Assembly: GCF_017831975.1 (NCBI RefSeq)
Contig: NZ_JAFDSS010000001.1
Location: 1,860,001 to 1,924,000 of the forward strand
Source: Microbacterium terrae
GTDB lineage: Bacteria > Actinomycetota > Actinomycetes > Actinomycetales > Microbacteriaceae
Direction of reading: 5' to 3'
Length of the DNA: 64,000 nt
This document shows, piece after piece, positions 9,437 to 19,514 of this stretch. The notes under the pieces are model-generated. The model ran no database searches and was not told the origin of the DNA. It worked only from the letters and a program-made list of their open reading frames with translations. How positions within the stretch are numbered: the first letter of the stretch is position 1; each line of letters starts with the position of its first letter. The translations under genes and the position numbers were made by a program.

Positions 9437-12145
9437 TCAGTCGCGGCCGGTGAGGCCCCAGGCATCCTCGGAGTCGTCGTCGACCACGACTTCGGGAAGA
9501 CCCTCGAACTGCGACGCGACGGCGTCGGGACCGTACTGATCGGATGCCGCCGCAGCGGGCGCCGTGGGCGCCGGAGCCGGGACGTCCTCACCGCGGAGCC
9601 GGGCCAGCACCTCGGGGAGCTGCTCCGCCGTGACGAGCACGTCACGCGCCTTCGACCCCTCGGACGGGCCGACGATCTCGCGGGACTCCAGCAGATCCAT
9701 GAGGCGGCCGGCCTTGGCGAAGCCGACCCGCAGCTTGCGCTGCAGCATCGACGTCGACCCGAACTGCGTCGAGACGATCTGTTCGGCGGCGGCGAGCAGC
9801 AGCTCGAGGTCGTCTCCGATGTCGGCGTCGACCTCCTTCTTCTCGGCCACGGCGGCGACGTCGTTGCGGTACTCGGGGCGGGCCTGCGCGGTGACGTGCT
9901 TGACGACCGTCTCGATCTCCTGCTCGCTCACCCACGCACCTTGGACGCGCAGCGCCTTGGAGGCGCCCATCGGGAGGAACAGACCGTCGCCCTGGCCGAT
10001 CAGGCGGTCGGCGCCGGGCTGGTCGAGGATGACGCGCGAGTCGGTGACGCTGGTCACGGCGAAGGCGAGGCGCGACGGGACGTTCGCCTTGATCAGGCCG
10101 GTGACGACGTCGACCGAGGGCCGCTGCGTGGCGAGCACGAGGTGGATGCCGCTCGCGCGAGCGAGCTGGGTGATGCGCACGATCGAGTCCTCGACGTCGC
10201 GCGGTGCGACCATCATGAGGTCGGCGAGCTCATCGACCACCACGAGCAGGTACGGGTACGGCTTGAGCACGCGCTCGCTGCCCGGCGGCACCTGCACCTC
10301 GCCCGCCACCACGGCCTTGTTGAAGTCGTCGATGTGGCGGAAGCCGAACGACGCGAGGTCGTCGTACCGCATGTCCATCTCCTTCACGACCCACTGCAGC
10401 GCCTCGGCGGCCTTCTTGGGGTTCGTGATGATGGGCGTGATGAGGTGCGGCACACCGGCGTACGAGGTGAGCTCGACCCGCTTCGGGTCGATGAGCACCA
10501 TGCGCACGTCCGCGGGCTTCGCCCGCATGAGCAGGCTCGTGATCATCGAGTTGACGAAGCTGGACTTTCCCGAGCCGGTGGAGCCGGCGACGAGGAGGTG
10601 CGGCATCTTCGCGAGGTTCGCGACGACGTAGCCGCCGCCGACGTCCTTGCCGACGCCGATGGTCATCGGATGGGTCGACTGCTGCGCCGTCTGGGAGCGC
10701 AGCACGTCGCCGAGTGTGACGATCTCGCGGTCGGCGTTGGGGATCTCGACGCCGATGGCGCTCTTGCCGGGGATGGGGGCGAGGATGCGCACCTCGTTCG
10801 AGGCGACGGCGTAGGCGATGTTGTTCGTCAGCGCTGTGATGCGCTCCACCTTGACGCCCGGTCCGAGCGAGATCTCGTACTGCGTGACTGTCGGACCGCG
10901 GGAGAAGCCGGTGACGCGCGCGTCGACGGAGAACTGGTCGAGGACGCTCGTGATCGCCTTGACGACGTCGTCGTTCGCCTGCGAGCGCGCGACGTGCGGC
11001 GTGCCTGCGGCGAGTGCGTTCACCCCGGGGAGGCGGTAGGGCGCGGACGGGGTGTGCGTCGTGTCGGTGCCGATGCCGTCGAGACCGGGGAGAAGCCCGT
11101 CGTCGACCTGCTCGACCGCGCCGGTGTCGTCGCGCAGCGAGGTGCCGGCCGCCCCTGCGGCCTTGCGCGCCCCGGCGAGCACGGCCGGGTCGATGACCTC
11201 GGTGAGCGCATCGGGAGCCGGGGCCGCGGGCTCCGGCGGAGCGACAGCCTGCGCGAACGCCCCCTGCGATGTTCCGGCCGTGAGCAGCTCGGTGAGGTCC
11301 TGCGAGCCGAGTTCGCCCTCGGGGTCCTTCTCGCGGCCCGTCTTGTTCCGCCGCCACCACGGCAGGGCGGGGTCGCCGTCGTCGTCCCCCGTCGTGGCCG
11401 CGGCATCCTTCTCGGGCTTGCTCTCGAGGGCCTCGGCGCCGAACATCCAGGCGTAGAGCTCACCCAGGCGGCGCCCGATGCGGTTCGGGGGCGTCTTGGT
11501 GACGATGAGGATGCTGAGCACCGCCAGCAGCGACAGGGCGATGTACGCGCCGATGTCGCTGAGCACGAAGGCGAGGGGCTCCCCGAGCATCCAGCCGAAC
11601 AGGCCGCCGGCCGTGCTGAGTGCCGGGAGCCCTTCGCTCGGCTGCGGTCGTCCGCCGGCGACATGGCAGAAGCCCGCGACCGTGAGGATGAGGAGGCCGA
11701 AGCCGATGCCGACACGGCCGTTGTCGTGCACCGATGCCGGATGGCGGAACATCCAGCCCGCGAGCACGAGCAGGAGCACCGGCAGCACGAACGCCTCGCG
11801 GCCGAGGAGCCCGCCGACCGTGTAGGCGCTGATGTTCGCGGCGACGTCGCTGCCGATGAAGAACCATTCGTTGACGGCGCCCGCGATCGCGATCAGGACC
11901 AGCAGGAACGGGAACCCGTCGCGGCGCTGCTCCTTCTCGAGGTTCTCGGGGCCGAACGCGCGGAACAGCGCGCCGGTGGCATGCGCGAGACCCAGCCACG
12001 CCCGCACGATGACGGGTGGGCGGTCGACCTCGTCGACGTACTTCTTGGGCGCAGGCGCCGGCTTGCGCGCGCGGGAGGGCGTCGCGCTGGGCGTCGTGTT
12101 CGACGACGCGCGGGAACCCTTGGTCGGGGTGGTGCTCCTGGCCAT
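9437..12145 (-). CDS. ftsK: DNA translocase FtsK/SpoIIIE
   Basis: 902 residues from ATG 12145. Four N-terminal membrane segments lie at roughly 78-94, 110-132, 146-163 and 191-215; an acidic, Ala/Pro-rich linker runs to about 380; the motor domain has Walker [11 protein letters not shown] at 520-529 and Walker [12 protein letters not shown] near 638; a C-terminal gamma winged-helix domain (about 817-877, [20 protein letters not shown]) reads polar DNA motifs. It pumps DNA at the division site and activates XerCD. GTGGAG five bases upstream fixes the start, rejecting a longer in-frame extension. Confidence 0.96.
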   Translation of the reverse strand: MARSTTPTKGSRASSNTTPSATPSRARKPAPAPKKYVDEVDRPPVIVRAWLGLAHATGALFRAFGPENLEKEQRRDGFPFLLVLIAIAGAVNEWFFIGSDVAANISAYTVGGLLGREAFVLPVLLLVLAGWMFRHPASVHDNGRVGIGFGLLILTVAGFCHVAGGRPQPSEGLPALSTAGGLFGWMLGEPLAFVLSDIGAYIALSLLAVLSILIVTKTPPNRIGRRLGELYAWMFGAEALESKPEKDAAATTGDDDGDPALPWWRRNKTGREKDPEGELGSQDLTELLTAGTSQGAFAQAVAPPEPAAPAPDALTEVIDPAVLAGARKAAGAAGTSLRDDTGAVEQVDDGLLPGLDGIGTDTTHTPSAPYRLPGVNALAAGTPHVARSQANDDVVKAITSVLDQFSVDARVTGFSRGPTVTQYEISLGPGVKVERITALTNNIAYAVASNEVRILAPIPGKSAIGVEIPNADREIVTLGDVLRSQTAQQSTHPMTIGVGKDVGGGYVVANLAKMPHLLVAGSTGSGKSSFVNSMITSLLMRAKPADVRMVLIDPKRVELTSYAGVPHLITPIITNPKKAAEALQWVVKEMDMRYDDLASFGFRHIDDFNKAVVAGEVQVPPGSERVLKPYPYLLVVVDELADLMMVAPRDVEDSIVRITQLARASGIHLVLATQRPSVDVVTGLIKANVPSRLAFAVTSVTDSRVILDQPGADRLIGQGDGLFLPMGASKALRVQGAWVSEQEIETVVKHVTAQARPEYRNDVAAVAEKKEVDADIGDDLELLLAAAEQIVSTQFGSTSMLQRKLRVGFAKAGRLMDLLESREIVGPSEGSKARDVLVTAEQLPEVLARLRGEDVPAPAPTAPAAAASDQYGPDAVASQFEGLPEVVVDDDSEDAWGLTGRD

Positions 12146-12200
12146 TGCTCCACGGTACGGCGAACCGCCGACTTTCCGCGGAACCACGCGGTGCTTCGCG

Positions 12201-12695
12201 TCAGTGCAGGCGCTTGACCATCGTGTCGCGCCCGATGCCGCTCTGCGTGACGGCGAACCCCTCGGAGCGGTAGAGCGTCGCTGCGAAGTTGTCGCGCTCG
12301 ACACTGAGGCTGATGCGCGCGAAGCCCTGCGACCGCGCGTGCTCGCACAATCGCTGCAGGAGCGCCCGCCCCACCCCGTGGGCCCGCCAGATCGGCCGGA
12401 CGCCGATCGTCAGCTCGGGCACGCCCGTGCCGACGTAGCCGAAGCCGGGATCGCTGCGCGGCAGCATCCGGTACCACGCGGCCCCGACCGGCGCCCCGTT
12501 CGCGTCGACCGCGACGAATCCGGCATCGCTCGGCCGCATCCACCCGGTGACGTAGCGGCTGTGGTGCGAGTCCGTCACCACCTGGTGCTTCGGCTGCGCC
12601 CCGCCGGCACGCCAGTTCACCGCCTCGACGACCATGTCGCCGAGGAAGGCGCCGTCAGCCTGTGTCGCAGGACGGATGCTGTACGGCGCGGGCAT
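12201..12695 (-). CDS. GNAT-family N-acetyltransferase
   Basis: 164 residues. GNAT fold: [17 protein letters not shown] at the start, acetyl-CoA-binding [13 protein letters not shown] (Q/RxxGxG/A), and [20 protein letters not shown] near the end. The substrate is unknown. TAGGAT at 12702-12707 (minus strand) ends six bases before ATG, so the mRNA is probably leaderless with its own promoter. The tandem repeat array lies just upstream of that promoter. Confidence 0.85.
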   Translation of the reverse strand: MPAPYSIRPATQADGAFLGDMVVEAVNWRAGGAQPKHQVVTDSHHSRYVTGWMRPSDAGFVAVDANGAPVGAAWYRMLPRSDPGFGYVGTGVPELTIGVRPIWRAHGVGRALLQRLCEHARSQGFARISLSVERDNFAATLYRSEGFAVTQSGIGRDTMVKRLH

Positions 12696-12755
12696 GGCGC
12701 GATCCTATCGCCGGGTTCGACGGTGTTCGTGACGGGGCTGTTACACCTTCGCGCC

Positions 12756-12944
12756 CGCTACGGCTCGGTACTCCGCCGGCGGGTGATTTCGGCTACGCCC
12801 CGATACTCCGCCGACGGGTGATCTCGGCTACGCCCCGATACTCCGCCGACGGGTGATCTCGGCTACGCCCCGATACTCCGCCGACGGGTGATCTCGGCTA
12901 CGCCCCGATACTCCGCCGACGGGTGATCTCGGCTACGCCTCGAT
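12756..12944. repeat. Tandem array of a 35-base repeat
   Basis: Four identical 35-base units (12791-12825, 12826-12860, 12861-12895, 12896-12930) start with GGCTACGCCCCGATACTCCG. One diverged unit precedes them (12756-12790) and a 14-base partial copy follows (12931-12944). The partial copy covers the stop codon of the ribonuclease J gene, so the array looks as if it grew from the 3' end of that gene. No spacers separate the units, so it is a minisatellite, not CRISPR. Copy number may vary between strains. Confidence 0.95.
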
Positions 12945-14609
12945 CACGAGCGGCACGATCATCGGACGGCGGCGCAGCGACTGGTTCACCCAGCGGCCGA
13001 TCGTTCGGCGGACGATCTGCGACAGCGCGTGCGAGTCGCGGACGCCCGACTTCGCCGCCTCCGCGAGGGCTGCGGCGATCTTGGGCTTGACGCTCTCGAA
13101 CACCGCATCGTCCTCGGCGAAGCCGCGTGCGTGGATCTCGGGTCCAGAGATGACCTTGCCGGTCGAGGCATCCACCACGACGATCACCGAGATGAAGCCC
13201 TCTTCGCCGAGGATGCGTCGATCCTTCAGATCGGCGTCGGTGATCTCGCCCACGGTCGACCCGTCGACGTAGACGAAGCCGAGGTCGAGCTGGCCGACCA
13301 CACGCGCGTCCCCATCCTTGAGGTCGATGACCGTGCCGTTCTCGCCGAGGATGGTGCGCTCGGGGGCGATCCCGGTGTCCTGCGCGAGCTTCGCGTTGGC
13401 CATGAGGTGGCGGTATTCGCCGTGGATCGGCAGCACGTTCTTGGGCTTGAGGATGTTGTAGCAGTACAGCAGCTCACCCGCGGCGGCGTGGCCCGAGACG
13501 TGCACCTTCGCGTTGCCCTTGTGCACGACGTGGGCTCCGAGCTTGGTCAGCCCGTCGATCACGCGGTACACCGCGTTCTCGTTGCCCGGGATGAGGCTCG
13601 ACGCGAGGATGACCGTGTCGCCCGGACCCGGCTCGATCGCGTGGTCGAGGTTGGCCATGCGGCTGAGCACCGCCATCGGCTCGCCCTGCGACCCGGTCGA
13701 CATGTAGACGATCTTGTCGTCGGGCAGATCGCGCGCCTTGCGGTAGTCGATCAGCACGCCGTCGGGCACGTTCAGGTAGCCGAGGTCTTCGGCGATGGTC
13801 ATGTTGCGCACCATGCTGCGGCCGAGGAGCGCCACGCGGCGACCATGGGCGGCTGCGGCGTCGAGCACCTGCTGCACGCGGTGCACGTGGCTCGAGAAGC
13901 TCGCCACGATGACCCGTCGCGGCGACTTGCCGATCACCTGGTCGAGCACGGGGCCGATCTCGCGCTCGAGCGGCGTGAAGCCGGGCACGTCGGCGTTGGT
14001 CGAGTCGACCATGAACAGGTCGACCCCCTCCTCCCCCAGCCGCGCGAACGCGCGCAGGTCGGTGAGCCGGCCGTCGAGCGGCAGCTGGTCCATCTTGAAG
14101 TCGCCGGTGGCGAGCACCGTGCCCGCGGGCGTGCGGATCGAGACGGCGAGGGCGTCGGGGATCGAGTGGTTGACCGCGATGAACTCGAGGTCGAACGGGC
14201 CGAGCCGCTCGTGCTGCCCCTCGGCCACGGTGAGGCTGAAGGGGCGGATGCGGTGCTCCTTGAGCTTCGCCTCGGTGAGGGCGAGCGTGAGCCCCGACCC
14301 GACGATCGGGATGTCCTGCTTCAGCTTGAGGAGGTACGGCACCGCGCCGATGTGGTCCTCGTGACCGTGGGTGAGCACGACGCCGACGATATCGTCGAGG
14401 CGTCCCTTGATCGGCTCGAAGTCGGGCAGGATCAGGTCGACGCCGGGCTGGTGCTCCTCGGGGAACAGCACGCCGCAGTCGACGACGAGGAGCTTGCCCT
14501 CGTACTCGAAGACGGTCATGTTGCGACCGACCTCGCCGAGGCCGCCGAGCGGGAGGACGCGGAGCGTGCCCGGCTCGAGAGCGGGCGGGTCGAACGGTGT
14601 GGTGGGCAT
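12933..14609 (-). CDS. rnj: Ribonuclease J
   Basis: 558 residues. Metallo-beta-lactamase/beta-CASP RNase: zinc ligands in LTHGHEDHIG (H81, H83, D85, H86), GHAAAGELL and PIHGEYRHL in the beta-CASP and KR regions, and the usual C-terminal domain ending near RRRPMIVPLVIEA. It has 5' exonuclease and endonuclease activity on RNA and works with RNase E and PNPase in actinobacteria. GGAGGAG stands before ATG. It lies downstream of dapA on the same strand with a 75-base gap; the dapA-rnj order is conserved. The last bases of the gene lie inside the tandem repeat array. Confidence 0.96.
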   Translation of the reverse strand: MPTTPFDPPALEPGTLRVLPLGGLGEVGRNMTVFEYEGKLLVVDCGVLFPEEHQPGVDLILPDFEPIKGRLDDIVGVVLTHGHEDHIGAVPYLLKLKQDIPIVGSGLTLALTEAKLKEHRIRPFSLTVAEGQHERLGPFDLEFIAVNHSIPDALAVSIRTPAGTVLATGDFKMDQLPLDGRLTDLRAFARLGEEGVDLFMVDSTNADVPGFTPLEREIGPVLDQVIGKSPRRVIVASFSSHVHRVQQVLDAAAAHGRRVALLGRSMVRNMTIAEDLGYLNVPDGVLIDYRKARDLPDDKIVYMSTGSQGEPMAVLSRMANLDHAIEPGPGDTVILASSLIPGNENAVYRVIDGLTKLGAHVVHKGNAKVHVSGHAAAGELLYCYNILKPKNVLPIHGEYRHLMANAKLAQDTGIAPERTILGENGTVIDLKDGDARVVGQLDLGFVYVDGSTVGEITDADLKDRRILGEEGFISVIVVVDASTGKVISGPEIHARGFAEDDAVFESVKPKIAAALAEAAKSGVRDSHALSQIVRRTIGRWVNQSLRRRPMIVPLVIEA

Positions 14610-14684
14610 GGAGACTCCTCCGGATGCCGCTCACGCGGCAGTAGTTCGATCAGCGGTGCGCGCGCGGGAGCAGCACCGTTCTGT

Positions 14685-15662
14685 TCATCTCGTGGTGCCC
14701 GACACCTTCGGCAACGCACCCCCGGCGGCGGCGTTGCGGTCGGGGCGGAAGTTGGAGAAGTCTGCGCCGGGGACGCCCTTGACGAGAGCCAGCTCGTCTT
14801 CGATCATCGCGGCCTCCCATTCTTCGGGGCCGACCAGCGGCAGACGGACACGGGGGCTCGTGATGCGGCCGAGCCCGTGCAGGATGTACTTGGCCGAGAC
14901 GGTGCCCGGAACGTGCGTCATCACGGCGCGCACGAGCGGCTCGAGCTGCTTGTGCGCGGCGGTGGCCGCGGCGAGGTCGCCACGGTTCACGGCATCCACG
15001 ATCACGCGGTACGGGGCGGCGGCGATGTTCGCCGTGACGCCGATGAGGCCGGTGGCGCCGATCGACAGGTGCGGGAGCACGTTCGCGTCGTCGCCGGAGA
15101 AGTACATCAGACCGGTCTGGTTGAGCACGCGGCTCACCTCGCTAAAGTCGCCCTTGGCGTCTTTGATGGCGAGGATGTTCGGGTGCTTGGCCAGGCGCAG
15201 GATCGTCTCGTACTTGATCGGCACGCCGGTGCGACCTGGGATGTCGTAGAGGATCACCGGCAGGTCGGTGGCGTCGGCGACGAGGCGGAAGTGGGTGAGG
15301 ATGCCCGCCTGGGTGGGCTTGTTGTAGTACGGCGTGACGATCATGATGGCGTCGGCGCCGGCCTTCTCGCTGGCCTTGTAGAGCTCGATCGCGTGGGCGG
15401 TCTCGTTCGAGCCGCCGCCGGTGATGATCTTGGCGCGGCCCGCGGCGACGTCCTTTCCGACCTCGACGAGGCGGATCTTCTCGGCGTCGGTGAGGGTCGA
15501 GGTCTCACCGGTGGTGCCGGTGACCACGATGCCGTCGGCACCGGCGGTGATGACGTCGTCGATGTGCTTCTCGACGGCGGGCCAGTCGACCTCGCCGTCG
15601 GCCGTCATCGGGGTGACGAGCGCGACGAGAACCTGTCCGAAGGGGTTGCTCGCATGCGTCAT
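14685..15662 (-). CDS. dapA: 4-hydroxy-tetrahydrodipicolinate synthase
   Basis: 325 residues, TIM barrel. The Schiff-base lysine is K167 (ILAIKDAKGD), with Y139 (ILYDIPGRTG) and the GTTGET phosphate loop near 49-54. It condenses pyruvate with aspartate semialdehyde, the first step specific for lysine and diaminopimelate. TAGCCT at 15669-15674 (minus strand) ends six bases before ATG, so transcription is probably leaderless. dapB, the next enzyme, lies separately at 20883-21695. Confidence 0.95.
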   Translation of the reverse strand: MTHASNPFGQVLVALVTPMTADGEVDWPAVEKHIDDVITAGADGIVVTGTTGETSTLTDAEKIRLVEVGKDVAAGRAKIITGGGSNETAHAIELYKASEKAGADAIMIVTPYYNKPTQAGILTHFRLVADATDLPVILYDIPGRTGVPIKYETILRLAKHPNILAIKDAKGDFSEVSRVLNQTGLMYFSGDDANVLPHLSIGATGLIGVTANIAAAPYRVIVDAVNRGDLAAATAAHKQLEPLVRAVMTHVPGTVSAKYILHGLGRITSPRVRLPLVGPEEWEAAMIEDELALVKGVPGADFSNFRPDRNAAAGGALPKVSGTTR

Positions 15663-15713
15663 GGCTTCAGGCTATCGGTTGGCCGGGCGCCGCGACGACC
15701 GGTTCGGCGGCGA

Positions 15714-16475
15714 TCAGCGGCCGCGGGCGGCGGCGCGCGCCACGAGCGCGGGCGGCGCCAGACGGGCGAGGGCGACGAGCACCCGGTACTTCAGCGACGG
15801 CACCGACACGGCCTTGCGTCGCGCCACGTCGCGCAGCGACTGCGACACCACCGTGCGGGCGTCGAGCCACATCCACGCCGGCACGCCCTCCTGCCCCGGC
15901 GGCAGACCCGCCCGCTCGTGGAAGTTGGTGTGGGTGAACCCGGGGCAGACGGCGGTCACCGTGACGCCGCGCGAGGCGTAGACGCCGTTCGCCCACTGGC
16001 TGAAGCTGATGAGCCACCCCTTGCACGCCCCGTACGTGGAGCGCGGGGTGAACCCGGCGACGGATGCCACGTTGATCACGCGACCGTGCCCGCGGGCGAG
16101 CATCGGCCCGAGGGCGGCGTGGGTCAGACGCATCGGCACTTCGACGTGCAGGTCGAGGTGGGCGACCTCGTCGTCGATGTCGTTGCGCTCGAACGCCAGC
16201 GGAAGCCCGAACCCGGCATTGTTCACCAGGATGTCGACGGGATGCTCGCGGTTCGCGAGACGCTCCTCGACCTGCGCGCGCTTGCGGGGCTTCAGCAGGT
16301 CGGCGACGAGCACCTCGACCGCGACGCCGTAGCGGCGGCGCAGCGTGCGGGCGTGCTCCTCGAGCGCGTCGCGGTCGCGTGCGACGAGCACGAGGTCGGC
16401 GCCGCGCAGGGCGAGCTGACGGGCGTACTCGGCGCCGAGCCCGGAGCTCGCGCCGGTGATCAATGCGATGGCCAC
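15714..16475 (-). CDS. Short-chain dehydrogenase/reductase
   Basis: 253 residues. Classical SDR: cofactor motif TGASSGLG near the N-terminus, NNAG, active-site Ser in NVASVAGF and YGACK (Tyr and Lys), then CPGFTHTNF. The Arg in LVARDRD after the second strand suggests NADP(H). The substrate is unknown. The start is uncertain: GTG 16475 is seven bases after TAGCGT (leaderless-like) and gives the usual SDR beginning; a GTG at 16484 is also in frame. Confidence 0.88.
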   Translation of the reverse strand: MAIALITGASSGLGAEYARQLALRGADLVLVARDRDALEEHARTLRRRYGVAVEVLVADLLKPRKRAQVEERLANREHPVDILVNNAGFGLPLAFERNDIDDEVAHLDLHVEVPMRLTHAALGPMLARGHGRVINVASVAGFTPRSTYGACKGWLISFSQWANGVYASRGVTVTAVCPGFTHTNFHERAGLPPGQEGVPAWMWLDARTVVSQSLRDVARRKAVSVPSLKYRVLVALARLAPPALVARAAARGR

Positions 16476-16515
16476 GACGCACACGCTACCGGCTCGGGAG
16501 AACTCGGCGCGCGCC

Positions 16516-17025
16516 TCAGGCTCCGCGTTCCGCCGTGACCATGCGGAAGCGGATGCCGGTGCGCGAGGTGTGCCATCCTTCGGGCGGATCCACGGCGACC
16601 GCGTGCCATCCTGCGCGGTCGGGAGCCAGGGTGTCGCCCGCGACGTCCAGGTCGAGCTCGGTGATCTCGAGCCGGTCGGCGAAGGTGATCGCCTCGCGGT
16701 AGAGCGAGCCGCCGCCGATGACCCACACCCGATCCGGATCATCCGCGCCCGCCAGAGCCAGGGCGTCTTCGAGCGACGCGGCGCGCTCGGCCCCGGCATC
16801 CGTCCACGCGCTGTTGCGGGTGACCACGATGTTCCGGCGCCCCGGAAGCGGACGGAACCGCGCGGGGAACGACTCCCACGTGCGCCGCCCCATGACGACC
16901 GGCGCTCCGAGCGTCTTCGCCTTGAAGTGCGCGAGGTCTTCGGGCACATGCCAGGGCATGCCGCCGTCGGCGCCGATCACCCCACCGCGGGCCTCGGCCC
17001 AGATGAGGCCGACGGGAGCGGTCAT
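16516..17025 (-). CDS. folA: Dihydrofolate reductase
   Basis: 169 residues. DHFR signatures: [24 protein letters not shown] with the active-site acid, [12 protein letters not shown], and [12 protein letters not shown]. It reduces dihydrofolate with NADPH, regenerating the cofactor oxidised by ThyA. Its ATG overlaps the thyA stop (ATGA at 17022-17025), so both are made together. Confidence 0.95.
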   Translation of the reverse strand: MTAPVGLIWAEARGGVIGADGGMPWHVPEDLAHFKAKTLGAPVVMGRRTWESFPARFRPLPGRRNIVVTRNSAWTDAGAERAASLEDALALAGADDPDRVWVIGGGSLYREAITFADRLEITELDLDVAGDTLAPDRAGWHAVAVDPPEGWHTSRTGIRFRMVTAERGA

Positions 17026-17831
17026 ACCGCGACCGCTCCGCGGATGGCGGGGTGGTGCCGGTAGTCCTCGACGACGAAGTCCTCGAAGGTGTAATCGAAG
17101 ATCGACGCGGGCGTGCGCGCGAGGCGCAGCGTCGGGTACGGGTACGGCTCGCGGGTCAGCTGCTCGCGCACCTGCTCGACGTGGTTGTCGTAGATGTGGC
17201 AGTCGCCGCCGGTCCACACGAAGTCGCCGGGCTCGAGACCGGTCTGCTGGGCGATCATCAGCGTGAGCAGGGCGTACGAGGCCACGTTGAAGGGCACTCC
17301 GAGGAAGAGGTCGGCGCTGCGCTGGTAGAGCTGGCACGACAGCCTGCCGTCGGCGACGTAGAACTGGAACATCGCGTGGCAGGGAGCGAGCGCCATGTCG
17401 GGGATGTCGGCCGGGTTCCACGCCGAGACGATCAGCCGCCGAGAGTCGGGGTTCGCGCGGATCTGCTCGATCACCTGGGAGATCTGGTCGATCTGACCGC
17501 CCGACGGGGTGGGCCACGACCGCCACTGCACGCCGTACACCGGGCCGAGCTCGCCCGAGGCGTCGGCCCACTCGTCCCAGATCGTGACGCCGTGCTCCTG
17601 CAGCCAGCCGACGTTCGACTCACCGCGCAGGAACCAGAGCAGCTCGTACGCGATCGACTTGAAGTGCACGCGCTTGGTGGTGATGAGCGGGAACCCCTGC
17701 GACAGGTCGAACCGGATCTGCCTGCCGAACGCCGAGGTCGTGCCGGTGCCGGTGCGGTCGTCCTTGTGCACGCCGTGCTCGAGCACATCGCGCAGCAGGT
17801 CCTCGTAGGGGGTCGGGATCGTCGTCGTCAC
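17022..17831 (-). CDS. thyA: Thymidylate synthase
   Basis: 269 residues, close to the usual 264. The nucleophile is C151 in [19 protein letters not shown] near 25-31, [27 protein letters not shown] and HIYDNH complete the family pattern. It methylates dUMP with methylene-tetrahydrofolate, giving dTMP and dihydrofolate. The GTG at 17831 is chosen because conserved sequence begins just after it and TATCGT ends seven bases upstream. Translationally coupled to folA. Confidence 0.96.
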   Translation of the reverse strand: MTTTIPTPYEDLLRDVLEHGVHKDDRTGTGTTSAFGRQIRFDLSQGFPLITTKRVHFKSIAYELLWFLRGESNVGWLQEHGVTIWDEWADASGELGPVYGVQWRSWPTPSGGQIDQISQVIEQIRANPDSRRLIVSAWNPADIPDMALAPCHAMFQFYVADGRLSCQLYQRSADLFLGVPFNVASYALLTLMIAQQTGLEPGDFVWTGGDCHIYDNHVEQVREQLTREPYPYPTLRLARTPASIFDYTFEDFVVEDYRHHPAIRGAVAV

Positions 17832-17972
17832 GGCCGCCACGATACCCGCGTGTGGATCGACCAGGGCGATCACGCGCTGGCGCGCGCCCGACGGTGCGCA
17901 CCCCGCAGCCCTCACCCGTCACATTGCGTCATCCGGCCTTCACCCAGGTGGGAGCGGTTACAGTGGTCGGTT

Positions 17973-18410
17973 GTGAACATCGTCGGAGCCCTCCTCGCCA
18001 TCGCGGCACTTCTCGCGGTGACGATCGGCGTCGGCGTCTTCCTGCAGATGCGCCAGTCGCGGCCGCAGCGCCACATCCCCCACGAGGTCGTCGAACCGCA
18101 CCGCCTCGGCGCTGAGAAGCTCGGCGAAGTGGCCACCCTGCTGCAGTTCTCGACCGAGCTCTGCGCCCGCTGCCCCGGCGTGCACCGCACGCTCTCGTCG
18201 ATCGCCGACGCGCACGAGGGGGTCCGCCACCTCGACATCGACCTCACGCACCGGCCCGACATCGCCAAGCACTTCCGCGTGCTGCAGACCCCGACCACCC
18301 TCGTGCTCGACCGCGACGGCGCGATCCAGACCCGCTTCGGCGGCGCCCCGGGCCGCGACGTGCTCGAGCTCGAGCTGAACCGACTCGCCGCGGAGAGCAC
18401 GAGTGTCTGA
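17973..18410 (+). CDS. Membrane-anchored thioredoxin-like protein
   Basis: 145 residues. An N-terminal membrane segment (about 3-22) is followed by a thioredoxin fold: LLQFSTELCARCPGVHRTL carries a CxxC (CARC) and a later TPTTLVLDRDG matches the cis-Pro region. It likely acts in thiol exchange; whether the domain faces in or out is not clear. It overlaps the DUF4395 gene by eight bases, an arrangement common in actinobacteria. TACAGT at 17959-17964 ends eight bases before GTG, suggesting a near-leaderless transcript, divergent from thyA. Confidence 0.85.
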   Translation: MNIVGALLAIAALLAVTIGVGVFLQMRQSRPQRHIPHEVVEPHRLGAEKLGEVATLLQFSTELCARCPGVHRTLSSIADAHEGVRHLDIDLTHRPDIAKHFRVLQTPTTLVLDRDGAIQTRFGGAPGRDVLELELNRLAAESTSV

Positions 18411-18987
18411 GGCACCGTCAGTCCGCGGCGGGATCGACCCGCGCGGACCGCGCTTCGTCGCCGGGATCACCGCCGTGCTGCTCCTGGTCGACGTCTTCCT
18501 CGGGCTGACCGGCCTGTCGACCAGCCGGGCGTTCGGGTGGTTCGCCTACCAGCCCCTCGCCGAGGCGACGCTCACCGCAGGCGGCGGCTGGGCGATCACC
18601 GCGGCCACCGTCGGCGAGCGCATCCTCGACCCGGCGTTCCTGCTGCTCCTCGTCATCGCACTGCTCTTCCTGTGGGGAGTGCTGTCGCCGCGCACCGCAC
18701 CGTGGGGCGCGCTCTACCGGTCGTTGATCGCGCCGCGGCTCTCGCCGCCCGTCGACCTCGAAGACCCCCGTCCTCCGCGGTTCGCGCAGGGCGTCGGCCT
18801 GTTCGTGACGACACTCGGCCTCGTGCTCCACCTGTTCGGGGTGCCGTGGGCGCTCGTCGTCGCAGCCGCTCTCGCGTTCGTCGCGGCATTCCTCAACGCG
18901 GTGTTCGGGCTGTGCCTCGGGTGCCAGCTGTACCTCCTGCTCCAGCGCGCCGGCATCGTCGGCCGCGAGCGCCCCGCCGCGGCCTGA
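18403..18987 (+). CDS. DUF4395 family membrane protein
   Basis: 194 residues with about four membrane segments. GIDPRGPRFVAGITAVLLL, PPRFAQGVGLFV and the C-terminal NAVFGLCLGCQLYLLL match DUF4395. The conserved CxxC in CLGC beside a thioredoxin-like partner suggests a membrane redox unit, but this is inference. The GTG start lies inside the end of the thioredoxin-like gene, giving coupled translation. Confidence 0.85.
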   Translation: MSEAPSVRGGIDPRGPRFVAGITAVLLLVDVFLGLTGLSTSRAFGWFAYQPLAEATLTAGGGWAITAATVGERILDPAFLLLLVIALLFLWGVLSPRTAPWGALYRSLIAPRLSPPVDLEDPRPPRFAQGVGLFVTTLGLVLHLFGVPWALVVAAALAFVAAFLNAVFGLCLGCQLYLLLQRAGIVGRERPAAA

Positions 18988-19088
18988 CCGGCGCCGAGCC
19001 GGTACGCACCCATCGCGCCGCGCGCGCGGTCGCGGATAGGCTGACCGGGATGCGCCCGGCACGCGGGCGTGCCGACAGGGAGGCCGAC

Positions 19089-19514
19089 ATGACCGTCACC
19101 AGCGAAGCAAGCACCGCCTGGAAGGGCGGTCTCACCGACGGCTCCGGTGAGGTCACGTTCGTCTCTTCGGGCACCGGCACCTTCGCGGTGAACTGGAAGG
19201 CCCGCAGCGAGGGCTCGACGTCGGTGACGACGCCGGAGGAGCTCATCGCCGCCGCGCACTCCTCGTGCTTCAGCATGGCGCTCTCGAACGCCCTGGCCGA
19301 GAACGGCACCCCACCCGAGTCGATCGACACGACCGCCTCGGTGACGTTCAAGCCCGGCACCGGCATCACCGGCAGCCATCTGAACGTCAACGCCGTCGTG
19401 CCGGGGCTCTCGCCCGAGGACTTCGAGCGCATCGCTCAGGCGGCCAAGAGCGGATGCCCGGTCTCTCAGGCCCTCGCGGGCATCGAGATCACCCTCGAGG
19501 CGACGCTTGCCTGA
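19089..19514 (+). CDS. OsmC/Ohr-family peroxiredoxin
   Basis: 141 residues. OsmC fold with the two conserved cysteines in AAHSSCFSMALS and KSGCPVSQAL. Members reduce organic hydroperoxides using thiols. The ATG at 19089 has a strong AGGGAGG site. An in-frame ATG at 19050 lies seven bases after TAGGCT (19037-19042) and could be an additional leaderless start adding 13 residues. The stop overlaps the next gene's TTG start. Confidence 0.92.
   Translation: MTVTSEASTAWKGGLTDGSGEVTFVSSGTGTFAVNWKARSEGSTSVTTPEELIAAAHSSCFSMALSNALAENGTPPESIDTTASVTFKPGTGITGSHLNVNAVVPGLSPEDFERIAQAAKSGCPVSQALAGIEITLEATLA

Noticed and set aside
9431..12217. A 928-residue open frame on the plus strand opposite ftsK
   Set aside because: It is antisense to ftsK, has only Arg/Asp/His/Val-rich sequence and no family motif; long open antisense frames are expected at this GC content.
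12756..12944. CRISPR array
   Set aside because: The 35-base units are directly adjacent with no spacers and no cas genes are near.
13029..16538. A 1169-residue open frame opposite rnj and dapA
   Set aside because: Composition shadow spanning two certain genes and their gap; no domain is recognisable.
19050..19088. Extra N-terminal residues of the OsmC-like protein from ATG 19050
   Set aside because: Not chosen because the ATG at 19089 has a strong ribosome site and matches the family length; the earlier start may still be used in part.
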